From the NCBI RefSeq assembly GCF_016428975.1, contig NZ_JAELTT010000014.1:1-64000 (forward strand): 64,000 bases of DNA, given 5' to 3'. The notes beneath the pieces are model-generated. The model saw nothing but the letters and a program-made list of their open reading frames with translations. It searched no databases and was not told the origin of the DNA. Within the stretch, counting starts at the first letter, position 1; every line of letters begins with the position of its first letter. Both the position numbers and the translations under genes were made by a program. The DNA comes from Dyella sp. ASV21. Lineage in GTDB: Bacteria > Pseudomonadota > Gammaproteobacteria > Xanthomonadales > Rhodanobacteraceae. Shown here in pieces: positions 32,887 to 42,209 of the stretch.

Positions 32887-32901
32887 GTCACAAACTGTGA
32901 C
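32887..32901. promoter_or_regulatory. Second inverted repeat, GTCACAAACTGTGAC
   Basis: GTCACA-AAC-TGTGAC is a perfect 6-bp inverted repeat only 10 bases from the palindrome at 32862-32879. It could be a second operator half of the chitinase/membrane-protein spacer; the cognate regulator is unknown. Confidence 0.4.
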
Positions 32902-33041
32902 GAGGCGCGGAGAATCGTCATGCGGAGCATTGGCGGCGTTGTAGGGCGACGCTGTCGCCACTTTTCCTATTGCGTTGCAGCAAGCCAACATCGACGTCAG
33001 CAGGGCCGTCGACGGTCTTCGTGCACGCCTTGAATCCATGG

Positions 33042-33059
33042 AATGACAACGTTGCCAGT
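33042..33059 (+). promoter_or_regulatory. LacI-type palindrome upstream of the small membrane protein gene
   Basis: AATGACAACGTTGCCA shares AATGACAACGTTG with the site at 32862-32879 and has one mismatch in its symmetry. It lies 118 bases before the start of the divergent gene at 33177. Two copies 180 bases apart could allow looping or joint control of both genes. Confidence 0.55.
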
Positions 33060-33176
33060 AAATGTGCATACCAAGAAGGGCGCGAAGCGATATGTCCCTG
33101 GCCGGCATGCCGATAGCATGATCGGCGATCGCTCGTGCAGGGGTTTGGGCGACGTCCATCGGTACAGGGGAGTGAC

Positions 33177-33599
33177 ATGGCGAGGAATAACAAGCCGGTG
33201 CGCTGGTATTGGCCGCAGATCGACAACGTCGCCGATGCCGAACAGGCATCCAACGGGGGCATGTGGGCAGCGCTGATTTGTGCGGGTGTAACCACGCTGT
33301 TTGCCACGGTGGCGGTAGTCAGCCACGGCGCGATCATGGGCATCAACGGTTGGGCCTATGTGGATGCATTGCTGTTCGCGGTAATCGCCTGGCGCATTCG
33401 CGCACGCTCCAAGGCGTTTGCGGTGGCTGGCCTGACCTTGTTCGCGCTGGAGAAGGTGTTCCAGTTCGCCGCGCAGCCGAAGGCGGCCGTGGGCATCTTC
33501 CTCGCTATCGCGTTGTTGCTTGCTTTTATCAGTGGCGTGCGAGGCACCTTTGCCTATCACCGCATGCGCGATGCAGCGGCGACAGAGTCGGCGCCATAG
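33177..33599 (+). CDS. Small inner membrane protein of unknown function
   Basis: The 140-residue protein starts at the ATG at 33177 (RBS GGGGAG). After a charged start (MARNNKPVRWYWPQIDNVAD) it has about four hydrophobic segments (MWAALICAGVTTLFATVAVV, AYVDALLFAVIAWRI, AVAGLTLFALEKVFQF, AVGIFLAIALLLAFISGV). I do not recognise a characterised family. Its divergence from the chitinase gene and the shared palindromes suggest, but do not show, a link to chitin or GlcNAc use. Confidence 0.72.
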   Translation: MARNNKPVRWYWPQIDNVADAEQASNGGMWAALICAGVTTLFATVAVVSHGAIMGINGWAYVDALLFAVIAWRIRARSKAFAVAGLTLFALEKVFQFAAQPKAAVGIFLAIALLLAFISGVRGTFAYHRMRDAAATESAP

Positions 33600-33622
33600 G
33601 GCGCGCGGGCGTCTGTGACGCG

Positions 33623-33653
33623 AAAAAAAGGGCTCCGCGCGCGGAGCCCTTTT
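33623..33653. terminator. Bidirectional terminator between the membrane protein and gcvP
   Basis: AAAAAAAGGGCTCCGCGC and GCGGAGCCCTTTT form a long stem with A- and T-tracts on either side, between two convergent genes. Confidence 0.93.
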
Positions 33654-33674
33654 ATCGATCGAGCAGCGAGTGGC

Positions 33675-36566
33675 TTAGGCCACGTTCGGCTCGCTGAAGG
33701 CTTCGATTTCGCCCTTGAACGCTTCCACCGGCACGCAGCTGCAGAACACGTTCTTGTCGCCGTAGACGTTGTCCACGCGGGCCACCGGCGACCAGTACTT
33801 CTGGAACCTCAGGCTGGGCAGCGGGAAGGCAGCCAGTTCACGGGTGTAAGCGTGGGTCCATTCCGTAGCCGACACCATGGTGGCGGTGTGCGGCGCGTGC
33901 TTGAGCGGGTTGTCTTCGCGATCGAGCTTGCCTTCGTCCACCGCGCGGATCTCGTTGCGAATCTGGATCATCGCATCGATGAAGCGATCCAGCTCGTACT
34001 GCGATTCGCTCTCGGTCGGCTCCACCATCAGCGTGCCGGCGACCGGGAAGCTCAGCGTCGGCGCGTGGAAGCCAAAGTCGATCAGGCGCTTGGCCACGTC
34101 CTCGGCACCGATGCCGGTGGCGTCCTTGAGCGGGCGCAGGTCGAGGATGCACTCATGCGCCACCAGTCCGTTGCGACCGGTGTAGAGCGTCTCGAAGTGC
34201 GGTGCCAGGCGCTTGGCGATGTAGTTGGCGTTGAGCAGTGCCACCTGGGTAGCGCGGCGCAGGCCGGACGCGCCCATCATGGTGATGTACATCCAGCTGA
34301 TCGGCAGGATGGAGGCCGAGCCGAAGCTGGCCGCCGACACCATGCCTACTTCGCCTTCGCCACCGAACGTGCGCGGGAGGAACGGGGCGAGGTGCGACTT
34401 CACCGCGCAGGGACCCACGCCCGGACCGCCGCCGCCGTGCGGAATGCAGAAGGTCTTGTGCAGGTTCAGGTGCGACACGTCCGAGCCCCACTTGCCGGGC
34501 TTGGCCACGCCGACCAGCGCGTTCATGTTGGCGCCGTCGGTGTACACCTGGCCGCCGTGCTCATGCACGATCTCGCAGATCTTGACGATGTCTTCCTCGA
34601 ACACGCCGTGCGTGGACGGGTAGGTAATCATCAGCGCAGCGAGGCGGTTGCTGAACTTCTCCGCGGCACGCTTGATGTCTTCCACATCGACGTTGCCGTT
34701 GGCGTCGCACTTGGTCACCACCACCTGCATGCCGCACATCTGCGCGGAAGCCGGGTTAGTGCCGTGAGCCGATTCCGGAATGAGGCAGATGTCGCGATGG
34801 CCTTCGCCGCGCGAGCGGTGATAGGCGCGAATGGCCAGCAGGCCGGCGTATTCGCCCTGTGCGCCGGAGTTGGGCTGCAGGCTCACCGCGTCGTAGCCCG
34901 TGCACTCCACCAGCATGGCTTCCAGCTCCTCGATGAGCTGCTTATAACCGGTGGCCTGCTCGGCTGGCGCCAGCGGGTGGATGTTGGCGAATTCCGGCCA
35001 CGTCACCGGGATCATCTCGGCGGTGGCGTTGAGCTTCATGGTGCAGCTGCCCAGCGGGATCATGGTGCGATCCATCGCCAGGTCCTTGTCGGCCAGCGAA
35101 CGCATGTAGCGCAGCAGTTCGTGCTCACTGTGGTGCGTGTTGAAGGCCGGGTGCGTGAGAAACGCGGTGGTGCGCTGCAGGCCGGCGGGCAGGGCGTCGT
35201 TGGTGTGGGCATCCAGCGCGTCGATATCCGCGATGGTGGCGCCGAACACCGCCGCCAGGGCGACCACATCGGCGCGGGTGGTGGTTTCGTCCAGGCTGAC
35301 GCCGACGCTCTTGTCGTCGATCGGGCGCAGGTTGATGCCGGCGGCGCGCGCCTTGGCGTGCAGTGCGGCGGCATCCACGTTCACCACGTGCAAGGTGTCG
35401 AAGAAGTCCGGGCCCACGGTGATGCCGGCGGTGCGCAGGGCACCGGCCAGGATCGCGGCCAGGCGATGCACGCGGCGCGCGATGCGGGTGAGGCCTTCCG
35501 GGCCGTGGTACACGGCGTACATGCTCGCCATCACGGCCAGCAGCACCTGCGCGGTACAAATGTTGGAGGTGGCCTTCTCGCGGCGGATGTGCTGCTCGCG
35601 CGTCTGCAGGGTGAGGCGGTAAGCCGGCTTGCCTTCGGCGTCGATGGACACGCCGATCAGGCGGCCCGGCATGGAGCGCTTGTACGCGTCACGGCAGGCC
35701 ATGAAAGCAGCATGCGGGCCGCCGAAACCGAACGGCACGCCAAAGCGCTGGGTGTTGCCCACCACGATATCCGCGCCCCATTCGCCCGGTGCGGCGATCA
35801 GGGTGAGCGCGAGCAGGTCGGTGGCGACGCACACCACGCCGTGGTGGTGATGCACCCAGTCGGCCAGCTCCTTGTAGTCGTTGATCTGGCCGAAGGTGTT
35901 GGGGTATTGCAGCAGCACGCCGAAGCTGGCGACGCTCTTGGCTTCGCTGTCGTCGCCGATGTGCAGTTCGATGCCCATCGCCTCGGCGCGGGTCTTGAGC
36001 ACTTCCAGCGTCTGCGGGTGCACGGCGCTGGACACAAAGAACACGTTGGACTTGGACTTGGCCGAGCGCTTGGCCAGCGTCATCGCTTCGGCCGCCGCGG
36101 TGCCTTCATCCAGCAGCGAGGCGTTGGCGATTTCCATGCCCGTCAGGTCGGCGCACATGGTCTGGAAGTTGATCAGCGCCTCCATGCGGCCCTGCGAGAT
36201 TTCTGCCTGGTACGGCGTATAGGCCGTGTACCAAGCCGGATTCTCCAGGATGTTGCGCAGGATGACGTTGGGGGTCAGCGTGCCGTAGTAGCCCTGGCCG
36301 ATGAAGCTCTTGAACACCTGGTTCTTGTCGGCAATGGCGCGAATCTTGGCCAGTGCCTCCACTTCGGTGATCGGGGAGGGCAGGGCCAGCGGGGCCTGCG
36401 ACTTGATCTTGCCCGGCACAATGGCGTCGGTCATCGCTTCCAGCGATTCGTAGCCGACCACGCTGAGCATCTTGGCGATCTCTGCGTCGTTGGGGCCGAT
36501 ATGACGCTCGATAAAGGCGTCGTGATGCTCGAGGTCACGCAGGGAAGGATTGGCGTTCTGACTCAT
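33675..36566 (-). CDS. gcvP: Glycine dehydrogenase (decarboxylating), P-protein of the glycine cleavage system
   Basis: The 963-residue single-chain P-protein has [63 protein letters not shown], and in the C-terminal half the PLP lysine in [21 protein letters not shown] (Lys704). It decarboxylates glycine and passes the aminomethyl group to the H-protein. No gcvT or gcvH is adjacent, so the system is split. A tandem glycine riboswitch precedes it. Glycine is also produced by tdh/kbl about 22 kb away. Confidence 0.97.
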   Translation of the reverse strand: MSQNANPSLRDLEHHDAFIERHIGPNDAEIAKMLSVVGYESLEAMTDAIVPGKIKSQAPLALPSPITEVEALAKIRAIADKNQVFKSFIGQGYYGTLTPNVILRNILENPAWYTAYTPYQAEISQGRMEALINFQTMCADLTGMEIANASLLDEGTAAAEAMTLAKRSAKSKSNVFFVSSAVHPQTLEVLKTRAEAMGIELHIGDDSEAKSVASFGVLLQYPNTFGQINDYKELADWVHHHHGVVCVATDLLALTLIAAPGEWGADIVVGNTQRFGVPFGFGGPHAAFMACRDAYKRSMPGRLIGVSIDAEGKPAYRLTLQTREQHIRREKATSNICTAQVLLAVMASMYAVYHGPEGLTRIARRVHRLAAILAGALRTAGITVGPDFFDTLHVVNVDAAALHAKARAAGINLRPIDDKSVGVSLDETTTRADVVALAAVFGATIADIDALDAHTNDALPAGLQRTTAFLTHPAFNTHHSEHELLRYMRSLADKDLAMDRTMIPLGSCTMKLNATAEMIPVTWPEFANIHPLAPAEQATGYKQLIEELEAMLVECTGYDAVSLQPNSGAQGEYAGLLAIRAYHRSRGEGHRDICLIPESAHGTNPASAQMCGMQVVVTKCDANGNVDVEDIKRAAEKFSNRLAALMITYPSTHGVFEEDIVKICEIVHEHGGQVYTDGANMNALVGVAKPGKWGSDVSHLNLHKTFCIPHGGGGPGVGPCAVKSHLAPFLPRTFGGEGEVGMVSAASFGSASILPISWMYITMMGASGLRRATQVALLNANYIAKRLAPHFETLYTGRNGLVAHECILDLRPLKDATGIGAEDVAKRLIDFGFHAPTLSFPVAGTLMVEPTESESQYELDRFIDAMIQIRNEIRAVDEGKLDREDNPLKHAPHTATMVSATEWTHAYTRELAAFPLPSLRFQKYWSPVARVDNVYGDKNVFCSCVPVEAFKGEIEAFSEPNVA

Positions 36567-36604
36567 GGCAGGGGCGTCCGAAAGTAACGTGCAAGCCGCA
36601 CGCG

Positions 36605-36790
36605 AAGCGCCCCTCTGTCCTTTTGCCTGAGAGTTTGGAAGCCATGGGATGACCCACGCTTCGTGCCCCTTCGGCGCCGGATTGAACCGGTCTCTCCAGA
36701 GTGTTTATGCGCATGATGGTATGGGGCCTGAGCGATTACGGGCGTTGCGCCTTCGGCAGCGGCTCGCGCCGCTTCTCCCACCACACGCTA
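36605..36790 (-). ncRNA. Tandem glycine riboswitch of gcvP
   Basis: On the minus strand the leader has two aptamers. The first runs from GGGAGAAGC through CGCCGAAGGCGCAACGCCC to CGCTCAGG (about 36712-36788). The second runs from CTCTGGAGAGACCGG through GCGCCGAAGGGGCA to AACTCTCAGGCAAAAGGACAG (about 36609-36705). The GCCGAAGG and CTCAGG...AGGACAG blocks are class hallmarks. It ends about 40 bases before the gcvP ATG; in this class glycine usually turns gcv genes on. Confidence 0.94.
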
Positions 36791-36797
36791 AACGGCA

Positions 36798-36803
36798 ATT
36801 ATA
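36798..36803 (-). promoter_or_regulatory. -10 box of the gcvP riboswitch transcript
   Basis: TATAAT (minus strand 36803-36798) lies about 10 bases before the first aptamer. A -35 is not clear. Confidence 0.55.
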
Positions 36804-36909
36804 AGGCGGTTCGGGTGGGTTTGGCGCGGCGCAGCCCGGCTTCTTCAGCGGCCGTGCCGGCAGGGTCTCAATCGGCTTAAGATCGGGCTTTCCCTGACTT
36901 CCCGCGCCC

Positions 36910-37347
36910 ATGAATACACCCCCGTTCCAGCTCGCCCGTATCGATCACGTGGTGCTGCGCGTGCGCGACATGGCCGCCATGCAGCGCTTCTACGTGCAGG
37001 TGCTGGGCTGCCGTGAGGAGCGCCGCCAGGACGAGATCGGGCTGGTGCAGCTGCGCGCGGGTGATTCCCTGATCGATCTGGTATCGCTGGACGGCAAGCT
37101 GGGGCGTCATGGCGGCGCGGGGCCGGGCGATGAAGGTCACAACATGGATCACCTGTGCCTGCAGGTGGAGGGTTATGACGAGGCGGCGATCGTGGCCCAC
37201 CTCAAGGCGCATGGCGTGCGCGTGGGTGACATTGGCTCGCGCTATGGTGCCAAGGGTGAGGGTCCCTCGATCTACCTGTACGACCCACAGGGCAACATGG
37301 TGGAGTTGAAGGGGCCGCCCGTTGAGCCGGTACCTTCCACACGCTGA
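36910..37347 (+). CDS. VOC-family (glyoxalase-like) metalloprotein
   Basis: The 145-residue protein has two half-domains of the vicinal oxygen chelate fold: RIDHVVLRVRDMAAMQRFYVQVLG and HNMDHLCLQVEGYDEAAIVAHL, and ends with SIYLYDPQGNMVELKGPP. The metal ligands are likely the His in DHV and DHLCL and the Glu in VELK. The substrate cannot be predicted. It starts 116 bases downstream of the gcvP riboswitch promoter on the opposite strand. Confidence 0.85.
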   Translation: MNTPPFQLARIDHVVLRVRDMAAMQRFYVQVLGCREERRQDEIGLVQLRAGDSLIDLVSLDGKLGRHGGAGPGDEGHNMDHLCLQVEGYDEAAIVAHLKAHGVRVGDIGSRYGAKGEGPSIYLYDPQGNMVELKGPPVEPVPSTR

Positions 37348-37523
37348 CTGACGCATCATCCTTGCGAAGGCTGATGCGCCGTGAAATCACGGGGTGACTC
37401 GTCGTATCCGCTCCACCGGATGTTCCGCGCGCTTGGCGCAGGTTCCGCCCTGGCGGGGATCACGATCACATGGAACGGGATAGCCTGGCCTGCCGGACAG
37501 GCACCAAGAAAAAGGAGAGTGCG

Positions 37524-38015
37524 ATGCGACAAGGGTTGGCTTCGATACTGTTCGTGATGCTGGCGAGCCTTGCGTGGGCCGCGAGTGCCAGTGACGTCGT
37601 GCGAGTGAGCGTGCCCGGCCAGCCGGCCTGGCAGGCGGATCGACAGGCCGTGGCGGCGCTGCCGCACACCGAGGTTACCGCCAAGGCCCACGACGAGCCG
37701 CCGGCAACATGGCGTGGGGTGTCGCTGGCCGAGGTGCTCAAGCGCGCCGGCTTGCCGCTGGAAAAGCTGCGTGGCCGCGCCCTGGCGCAATACGTGCGCG
37801 TAACCGCCGCCGATCACTATCAGGTGGTATTTGGATTGGGTGAGCTCGATCCAACGCTGGGCAACGCGAACGTGTTGCTGGTGGATGAGCGCGACGGCAA
37901 GCCACTGTCGGAGGACGGCCCGTTTCGCTTGCTGGTGCCGGCGGATGCGCGTCCCGCGCGCTGGGTGCGCAACGTGACGACCATCGAAGTGCTGGATGGC
38001 GCTGCGTCGCCGTAA
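37524..38015 (+). CDS. Small exported molybdopterin-domain protein (PF00174-like)
   Basis: From the ATG at 37524 (RBS AAGGAG) it is 163 residues with a signal peptide (MRQGLASILFVMLASLAWAA). TWRGVSLAEVLKRAGLPLEKLRG, YVRVTAADHYQVVFGLGELDP and GPFRLLVPADARPARWVRNVTTIEVL match the oxidoreductase molybdopterin-binding fold of sulfite-oxidase relatives. No cofactor-ligating Cys is apparent in that core, so it may not be an active molybdoenzyme. Role unknown. Confidence 0.75.
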   Translation: MRQGLASILFVMLASLAWAASASDVVRVSVPGQPAWQADRQAVAALPHTEVTAKAHDEPPATWRGVSLAEVLKRAGLPLEKLRGRALAQYVRVTAADHYQVVFGLGELDPTLGNANVLLVDERDGKPLSEDGPFRLLVPADARPARWVRNVTTIEVLDGAASP

Positions 38016-38200
38016 GTTACGTCATGCATGGAGCGCCGGCGGATCGGCGCCGGTCGCGCTTGCGAAAGCATCGGGCTTTCCGCGCAGCGTCACTTGCTCG
38101 GCGCATGGCGAAGCGATGCACGTCGTGTTGCGTAAGATCGGTGCGACATCGGCCGCGCGAGTAGGGTTTGCAGTGGATCGTCAAACGCCAGAAACGACAA

Positions 38201-38220
38201 AGCCCGCATCGCTGCGGGCT
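38201..38220 (-). terminator. Terminator of tRNA-Leu
   Basis: AGCCCGCA-TCGC-TGCGGGCT is a perfect 8-bp stem. On the minus strand it is followed by TTGTCGTTT, just downstream of the tRNA 3' end. Confidence 0.75.
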
Positions 38221-38231
38221 TCGTCTACAAT

Positions 38232-38316
<85 letters not shown>

Positions 38317-38352
38317 AGGTGTCCCGCGCTTCATCAGCTGCGTGAGCCGCGT

Positions 38353-38381
38353 AATTTAGGGGTGTAACGGCGAGTTGTCAA
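38353..38381 (-). promoter_or_regulatory. Strong promoter of tRNA-Leu
   Basis: TTGACA (38381-38376) and TAAATT (38358-38353) have an ideal 17-base spacer, about 37 bases before the tRNA 5' end. Confidence 0.85.
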
Positions 38382-38459
38382 CTATTCTTTCACCACTTTT
38401 TCATCGGACCGCGCCAGCCGTGCTCCAACCACCGCATAAGAACAAACAAAGGCAAGGAC

Positions 38460-41051
38460 GTGAGTAAAAAAAGAGAACCCTCTAAAAACAGGCAGGACGC
38501 GCCGCGCGGCCCCAAGGCGCCGTTCAAGGCCGCCCCTCGCGCCAAGCGTTCTGCGCTGGATCCCTCGCGCGGGCGCGCAGGCCAGGTGGGCGACCCCCAG
38601 GCCGAGCGCGAGGCCCAACGCTACGAGCGACCCATTCCCAGTCGTGAAGCCATCCTGGCGTTGTTGGAAGCTCGCGGCGAAATGTTGACCGAGGCGCGTA
38701 TCGCCGAGGCTCTCTCGCTGCATGACGAATACGATCTCAACGCGCTGCGCAAGCGCCTCGGCGCCATGGTGCGCGACGGCCAGCTGCTGCTGGGGCGTCG
38801 TGGCGGCTACGCGCCCGCCAACAAGCTCGACCTGATGCCCGGCGTGGTGCTCGCCAATGCCGAAGGCTACGGCTTCCTGCGCCCGGATGACGGCGGCGAA
38901 GATCTCTACCTGTCGCCCCAGCAGATGCGTCAGGTACTGCATGGCGATCGTGTGCTGGCCAGCGTGGTCGGTATCGACCGGCGCGGTCGCAAGCAGGGCG
39001 CCATTGTCGAGGTATTGCAGCGCCGTTCGCCGCGTCTGGTTGGTCGCGTGGTGCTGGAAAACGGCGTGATGCTGGTGACGCCTGATGATCGTCGTCTGCA
39101 TCAAGACGTGATCATCCTTCCCGGCAAGGATCAAGGTGCGCGCTCCGGCCAGATCGTCGTGGTCGAGATCACCGACCCGCCAACACCGAATCGTGGCCCG
39201 ATGGGGGCCATCAGTGCGGTGTTGGGCGAGCGCCTGCAGCCCTCGCTGCTGGTGGAGATGGCCATTGCCAGCCACGATCTGCCGCACGACTGGCCCGATG
39301 CCGTGACGCGCGAGGCGGCCCAGGTCGAGCCGCAGGTGACGGCCGCCGAGCGCGAAGGTCGCGTCGATCTGCGCGCGCTGCCGTTGGTCACCATCGACGG
39401 CGCCGACGCGCGTGACTTCGACGATGCCGTTTTCGCCGAACCCAAGCGGGGCGGCGGCTATCGCCTGGTGGTGGCGATCGCGGATGTATCGCACTACGTC
39501 CAGATCGGTTCGGCCCTGGACAAGGAAGCGTACGAGCGCAGTACCTCCACCTATTTCCCTGGTTTTGTAGTGCCGATGCTGCCGGAGACGCTCTCCAACG
39601 GCATCTGCTCGCTGAACCCCAAGGTCGAGCGCCTCTGCATGGTCTGCGACATGACCATCGATGCCGAAGGCGAGGTGACCCGCGCGAAGTTCTACGACGC
39701 GGTGATGCGCTCGCATGCACGCCTTACCTACGACCGCGTGTGGCAGGCCATTGGCCTGCACGATGCCGATGCACGGCATGAGCTGGCCGACGTGCTGCCG
39801 CAAGTGGAGCATCTGCACGCGCTGTACAAGCTGATGGCGGCGCAGCGCAAACGCCGTGGCGCCATCGATTTCGAGACGCCGGAGGTGAAGTTCCGCCTCG
39901 ACCAGCGCGGCGAAGTGGAAGCCATGGGCGCCACCGAGCGCAACGATGCGCACAAGCTGATCGAGGAGTGCATGATCGCCGCCAACGTACAGGCGGCGCT
40001 GTACCTTGAAAAGAAAAAGATTCCCGCGTTGTACCGCGCGCATGAGCCGCCGCCGGCCGAGAAGTACGAAGATCTGCAACAGTTCCTGCGCGAGTTCAAG
40101 CTGCGCATGCCTTCGGTGGAGGAGGTGACGCCGGCCGATTTCGCCGATGTGCTGCGCCTGGTGCAGGATCGTCCCGAGCGTGCATTGATCCAGTCGGTGC
40201 TGCTGCGCGCGCAGAGCATGGCCGCCTATCAGCCGGACAATCGTGGCCACTTCGGTTTGGCGCTGGAAGCCTATGCGCACTTCACGTCGCCGATTCGTCG
40301 TTATCCGGATCTGCTGGTGCATCGGGCGATTCGCTATGCCCTCACCGGTGGCAAACCGTCCGGTTACGCCTATACCCCGAGCGAAATGGCCGCCATGGCC
40401 GTGCATTGCTCGCAGCGCGAGCGTCGTGCGGAAGAGGCCGAGCGCGATGTGGATGAGCGCTTCAAGTGCGCCTGGATGTCCAAGCACGTGGGCAGTGAGT
40501 TCGACGGCACCGTGACCGGTGTGACGTCGTTCGGCCTGTTCGTCGAATTGAACGATTCCAAGGTTTCCGGGCTGGTGCACATCAGCCAGCTCTCCAACGA
40601 TTACTACCATTTCGACCCGGTGCGCCATTTATTGAAGGGTGAGCGCAGTGGCGTGCAGTTCCGCCTGGGTGACCATGTGCGCGTGCAGGTGCTGCGCGCC
40701 TCGCTGGAGGATCGCAAGATCGACTTCCGCCTGGTGGCGCCGCGCAAGGAAAAAGCCGAGCCGCCGCGCGCAGAGCGTCGCTACGACTATGCCGCTTCCG
40801 GTGATCGCTACTCCTTGCCCGGCCGCAAGGCGACGGCCAAGGCTCCGGCGCGCGATAATGCCGCACCGGCGGCGCCTCGTTCGCCGGCACCTCAAAAGGC
40901 TGCGGCGGACGAGCGCAAGCCCTCCGTGGGCAAGGGCATGCTGGCCAAGGTGACCTCCGCGGCCAAGGGCAAGTTCAACGCCGTCAAGGCTGCCGCAGCC
41001 AAGGCAACATCCAAGGGCCGCAAGGCCGATAAGAACAAAGGTAAACGATGA
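38460..41051 (+). CDS. rnr: Ribonuclease R
   Basis: The 863-residue exonuclease starts at a GTG after AAGGAC. A basic N-terminus precedes a winged-helix segment (about 55-120), cold-shock domains, the RNB catalytic domain with DARDFDDAVF, an S1 domain (SEFDGTVTGVTSFGLFVEL) and a Lys/Ala/Pro-rich tail (about 765-863). It degrades structured RNA 3' to 5'. The stop overlaps the rlmB start by four bases (ATGA), so they are translationally coupled. Confidence 0.97.
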   Translation: MSKKREPSKNRQDAPRGPKAPFKAAPRAKRSALDPSRGRAGQVGDPQAEREAQRYERPIPSREAILALLEARGEMLTEARIAEALSLHDEYDLNALRKRLGAMVRDGQLLLGRRGGYAPANKLDLMPGVVLANAEGYGFLRPDDGGEDLYLSPQQMRQVLHGDRVLASVVGIDRRGRKQGAIVEVLQRRSPRLVGRVVLENGVMLVTPDDRRLHQDVIILPGKDQGARSGQIVVVEITDPPTPNRGPMGAISAVLGERLQPSLLVEMAIASHDLPHDWPDAVTREAAQVEPQVTAAEREGRVDLRALPLVTIDGADARDFDDAVFAEPKRGGGYRLVVAIADVSHYVQIGSALDKEAYERSTSTYFPGFVVPMLPETLSNGICSLNPKVERLCMVCDMTIDAEGEVTRAKFYDAVMRSHARLTYDRVWQAIGLHDADARHELADVLPQVEHLHALYKLMAAQRKRRGAIDFETPEVKFRLDQRGEVEAMGATERNDAHKLIEECMIAANVQAALYLEKKKIPALYRAHEPPPAEKYEDLQQFLREFKLRMPSVEEVTPADFADVLRLVQDRPERALIQSVLLRAQSMAAYQPDNRGHFGLALEAYAHFTSPIRRYPDLLVHRAIRYALTGGKPSGYAYTPSEMAAMAVHCSQRERRAEEAERDVDERFKCAWMSKHVGSEFDGTVTGVTSFGLFVELNDSKVSGLVHISQLSNDYYHFDPVRHLLKGERSGVQFRLGDHVRVQVLRASLEDRKIDFRLVAPRKEKAEPPRAERRYDYAASGDRYSLPGRKATAKAPARDNAAPAAPRSPAPQKAAADERKPSVGKGMLAKVTSAAKGKFNAVKAAAAKATSKGRKADKNKGKR

Positions 41052-41794
41052 GCGAGAGCTGGATCGTCGGGATCAACCCGGTCGAGGGCGCATTGAGCAA
41101 CGACGCTTCGCGCGTGCGCGAAGTGCTGGTGGAAAACGGACAGCGCAATGCGCGCGTGCAGGAGCTGGCGGCGCGGGCCAAGGCGCTGAACATTCCGGTG
41201 CACCATCGCCCGCGCGAACAACTGGATCGCGTTTCGGGCGAGGCGCGCCATCAGGGCGTAGTCGCGCGCTATGAAGCGCCGCCGATGGGCACGGAAAACG
41301 ATATTCCCGAGTTGCTGGAAGCGGCCGGCAGCAACGCGCTGGTGCTGGTGCTCGATGGCGTGACCGATCCGCACAACCTCGGCGCCTGCCTGCGCAGTGC
41401 GGCGGCGGCCGGTGTCACCGCGGTGATCGTACCCAAGGACCGTGCCGTGGGCCTTACGCCGGTGGTCCGTCGCGCATCGGCCGGCGGCGCCGACCGCGTG
41501 CCGCTGATTGCGGCCACCAACCTGGCGCGCGCGCTGCGCACGCTCAAAGATGCCGGGGTATGGATTACCGGGCTCGCGGGCGATACGGATACCTCGGTTT
41601 ACACCATCGACATGCGTGGTCCGGTGGCATTGGTCTTGGGCAGTGAAGGCGAGGGTATGCGCCGGCTGACTCGCGAGACCTGTGATTTCGTTGCCCAGAT
41701 TCCCATGCCGGGCGTCATGGAAAGCCTCAATGTTTCCGTGGCCACCGGTATCGTGCTGTTCGAAGCGGTGCGCCAAAGGAGCGAAAAGCGATGA
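41048..41794 (+). CDS. rlmB: 23S rRNA (guanosine-2251-2'-O)-methyltransferase
   Basis: The 248-residue SpoU-family methyltransferase has an N-terminal substrate-binding part (INPVEGALSND, VHHRPREQLDRVSGEARHQGVVA), then LVLDGVTDPHNLGACLRSAAAAGV, LVLGSEGEGMRRL and IPMPGVMESLNVSVATGI, the knotted SAM-binding motifs. It lies in the rnr-rlmB pair common in gammaproteobacteria and overlaps the next gene by four bases. Confidence 0.96.
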   Translation: MSESWIVGINPVEGALSNDASRVREVLVENGQRNARVQELAARAKALNIPVHHRPREQLDRVSGEARHQGVVARYEAPPMGTENDIPELLEAAGSNALVLVLDGVTDPHNLGACLRSAAAAGVTAVIVPKDRAVGLTPVVRRASAGGADRVPLIAATNLARALRTLKDAGVWITGLAGDTDTSVYTIDMRGPVALVLGSEGEGMRRLTRETCDFVAQIPMPGVMESLNVSVATGIVLFEAVRQRSEKR

Positions 41795-42081
41795 CCTTCA
41801 TGTGGCATGACTGGGCCGGCTATATCGGCGTGGTGCTGGTACTGCTGGCGTTCCTGTTGTTGCAAGCCCACAAGGTGCGTGGCAATGGCCTCATCTATCA
41901 GCTGATGAACGTGCTGGGTGCGCTGGGTGTCGCGTTGTCGCTGGTGTTCGGCCTGGCGCCGATGAATTGGCCTGCGTTCCTGATGCAGGCGGCGTGGGTC
42001 TGCATTGGCGTCTACGGCATCGTGCATTCGGCGCGCGCGCGCCGCGAAGCACGCGACTTGGGCAGCAAGCTGGCGCCTTGA
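41791..42081 (+). CDS. Small membrane protein (CBU_0592-like), unknown function
   Basis: The 96-residue protein has three hydrophobic segments (WAGYIGVVLVLLAFLLL, LMNVLGALGVALSLVFGL, WPAFLMQAAWVCIGVYGIV) and a basic C-terminus. It resembles short conserved membrane proteins of the CBU_0592 type, for which no function is established. It overlaps rlmB (ATGA), implying cotranscription with rnr-rlmB. Confidence 0.75.
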   Translation: MTFMWHDWAGYIGVVLVLLAFLLLQAHKVRGNGLIYQLMNVLGALGVALSLVFGLAPMNWPAFLMQAAWVCIGVYGIVHSARARREARDLGSKLAP

Positions 42082-42109
42082 CGGGGTATTCAGCCTCGTT
42101 CGCTAAAAT
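42078..42109 (+). promoter_or_regulatory. Putative promoter of the gdx leader
   Basis: TTGACG (42078-42083) and TAAAAT (42104-42109) are separated by 20 bases, longer than ideal. Transcription from here would begin near the hairpin at 42114. Confidence 0.4.
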
Positions 42110-42113
42110 AGAG

Positions 42114-42140
42114 AGACTGGCCCTGCAATGGGGCCAGTCT
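42114..42140 (+). other. Perfect hairpin ahead of the guanidine riboswitch
   Basis: AGACTGGCCC (42114-42123) and GGGCCAGTCT (42131-42140) form a 10-bp stem that ends where the first riboswitch stem begins. It may cap the 5' end of the transcript; it is not part of the known guanidine-II consensus. Confidence 0.55.
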
Positions 42141-42186
42141 GCGGGGACGACCCCGTAGCAAGTGCTCATTGCGGGGACGACCCTGC
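42140..42186 (+). ncRNA. Guanidine-II (mini-ykkC) riboswitch
   Basis: Two successive hairpins have identical cores, GCGGGGACGACCCCG (from 42141) and GCGGGGACGACCCTGC (from 42171), joined by a 16-base linker. The ACGA tetraloops on GGGG/CCCC stems are the defining feature of the class. The SD (AGAGGAG, about 42196-42202) follows, and the gene downstream is an SMR exporter of the Gdx type, the known partner. Confidence 0.92.
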
Positions 42187-42209
42187 TCTTCATCCAGAGG
42201 AGTCGCGTC

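Noticed and set aside
32887-32901. CRP/Clp site in the chitinase spacer
   Set aside because: The consensus is TGTGA-N6-TCACA; here the arms are in the opposite orientation with a 3-base gap, so it does not fit.
33615-36587. 990-residue plus-strand frame over gcvP
   Set aside because: It is an antisense shadow of gcvP, starting in the bidirectional terminator.
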